From a virus, in the IMG/VR virus record IMGVR_UViG_3300022074_000090, positions 1 through 45,821 of that record: 45,821 nt of DNA; one strand, written 5' to 3'. The position numbers and the translations under genes were made by a program. Positions 45,293-45,821 of the stretch are shown one piece after another. Each line of letters begins with the position of its first letter. The stretch's first letter is position 1. Below the pieces are notes generated by a model, which saw only the letters and a program-made list of their open reading frames with translations, was not told the DNA's origin and searched no databases.

Positions 45293-45437
45293 TGTCCGAA
45301 TGTGGATGTAAGTTTTTTGGAGCAACTATCCAAGGATGAGTATTCTGCAAATGAATTCTGTGCATTAATGGATGTTGATTACTTTGCTCAGATCTAAGCT
45401 GACGCATTCTTTTGCTCAGCTCTTTATGCAGATCCAT
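45285..45437 (-). CDS. Small His/Gln-rich peptide, 50 aa
   Basis: Starts with ATG 45437 overlapping the previous stop (TGATG). Sequence DLHKELSKRMRQLRSEQSNQ is followed by a His/Pro/Asn-rich end. It lies between two basic genes and is translationally coupled to both. It lacks recognised domains; real, but of low certainty. Confidence 0.45.
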   Translation of the reverse strand: MDLHKELSKRMRQLRSEQSNQHPLMHRIHLQNTHPWIVAPKNLHPHSDNG

Positions 45438-45634
45438 CAGCTACAACCTTTCTTGTAGCCACCGCCATTTTTCTTATAGCGATTAGCCAGAAGCTGAGCT
45501 TTACGTGCAGACCACTGACCAGGCTTACCACCTTTGCTGCCAGCTTTGATGCTATTAAACAGGTTCTTCCGCATCCCTGGCTTGGTGTAGCAGCCTGATT
45601 CATTGACTCTGGACTTTTTCTTCTTTTCAGCCAT
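45437..45634 (-). CDS. Basic GGKPGQWSARKAQLLA family protein, 65 aa
   Basis: The core KAGSKGGKPGQWSARKAQLL followed by ANRYKKNGGGYK is a recurrent motif in small basic proteins of algal viruses, cyanophages and bacteria; function unknown. The N-terminus is Lys-rich (AEKKKKSRVNESGCYTK). It is flanked by two more basic genes, suggesting a shared virion or DNA-binding role. Confidence 0.65.
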   Translation of the reverse strand: MAEKKKKSRVNESGCYTKPGMRKNLFNSIKAGSKGGKPGQWSARKAQLLANRYKKNGGGYKKGCS

Positions 45635-45816
45635 TAGTCTTTATTGATAATGTTCTTATAGAAGGTAGCCTTCCTCTTCATTTTAGTGGTTGCGTCAGGG
45701 TCTTTTAAAACCTTGTTCGCATATTGCTTGCGTCCAGCTGGAGTATCTGGATAGCCAGCTTTTGTTGCGGCTGCAGTGAATGTCCCTTTGGTTCCACCTT
45801 TTTTGCGGTGAGACAT
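45634..45816 (-). CDS. Small basic protein, 60 aa
   Basis: Starts with ATG 45816, five bases from the window edge, so an upstream extension cannot be excluded but is unlikely. Lys/Thr/Ala-rich (SHRKKGGTKGTFTAAATKAG) with an amphipathic helix (AGRKQYANKVLKDPDATTKM). The stop and the start of the next gene overlap (TAATG). Third of the basic cluster. Confidence 0.55.
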   Translation of the reverse strand: MSHRKKGGTKGTFTAAATKAGYPDTPAGRKQYANKVLKDPDATTKMKRKATFYKNIINKD

Positions 45817-45821
45817 TTTCT

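Noticed and set aside
1-45821. CRISPR arrays or insertion sequences.
   Set aside because: No regularly spaced repeats and no transposase-like frame were found; the only direct tandem repeat is the 60-base pair at the integrase.

Overview
The window is the genome, or a large part of it, of a tailed phage of a marine cyanobacterium. Coding is dense, with many overlapping stop/start pairs (ATGA, TGATG). It carries photosynthesis genes (psbA, a 35-residue high-light-inducible protein, an NblA-like phycobilisome-degradation adaptor), a compact class I ribonucleotide reductase, ThyX and a T7-type DNA polymerase. NblA acts on phycobilisomes, which points to a Synechococcus-like host. No terminase, portal or capsid gene is in view, and both ends of the window cut through gene clusters, so the sequence probably continues or is circularly permuted.

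Layout. 1-9.2 kb: probable virion-associated and accessory proteins, including a partial gene at the left edge, a Lys/Ser-rich histone-like protein, a HAD phosphatase, a tail-lysozyme-like protein, a metzincin metalloprotease, an OB-fold protein and several micro-proteins. 9.2-9.7 kb: a non-coding region with a 106-base element (R1), followed by a ribbon-helix-helix DNA-binding protein. 9.7-13.3 kb: a DUF932-like protein, a second basic protein and small membrane proteins. 13.3-18.1 kb: a tightly coupled nucleotide and translation operon: thioredoxin-like protein, micro-proteins, a translation initiation factor IF-1 homologue, MazG-like, NrdA, NrdB and ThyX. 18.1-29.4 kb: replication, with OB-fold/SSB-like proteins, hli, a RecB/Cas4-type nuclease, an AEP-VirE-type primase-helicase, a Dam-like protein, a DUF3310 protein, a deaminase-like pseudoenzyme, and a T7-like DNA polymerase split into separate exonuclease and polymerase genes. 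29.4-30.9 kb: a glutamine-riboswitch-like RNA with its small peptide gene, then psbA. 30.8-35.1 kb, mostly minus strand: endonuclease VII-like and HNH endonucleases, nblA, small membrane proteins, a second copy (R2) of the 9.2 kb element, a tyrosine integrase and a tandem tRNA-like repeat. 35.1-45.8 kb: a GH19-type endolysin, then minus-strand tail-fibre genes and a cluster of small basic proteins.

How the genes fit together. psbA and hli keep photosystem II working. NblA would dismantle phycobilisomes and free amino acids. The glutamine-riboswitch-like leader would read nitrogen status. Thioredoxin, NrdAB, ThyX and MazG supply dNTPs to the T7-type polymerase. The integrase, the RHH protein and the paired R1/R2 elements hint at a lysogeny or regulatory module. 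Two features stand out as possibly undescribed. One is a genome-wide family of hairpins closed by a UAAC (or UAUC) tetraloop, often preceded by ACAGCC next to a stop codon. The other is a phage-borne IF-1 in a genome where the genes following those hairpins lack a Shine-Dalgarno sequence. All functional calls come from reading motifs by eye; no database search was run.
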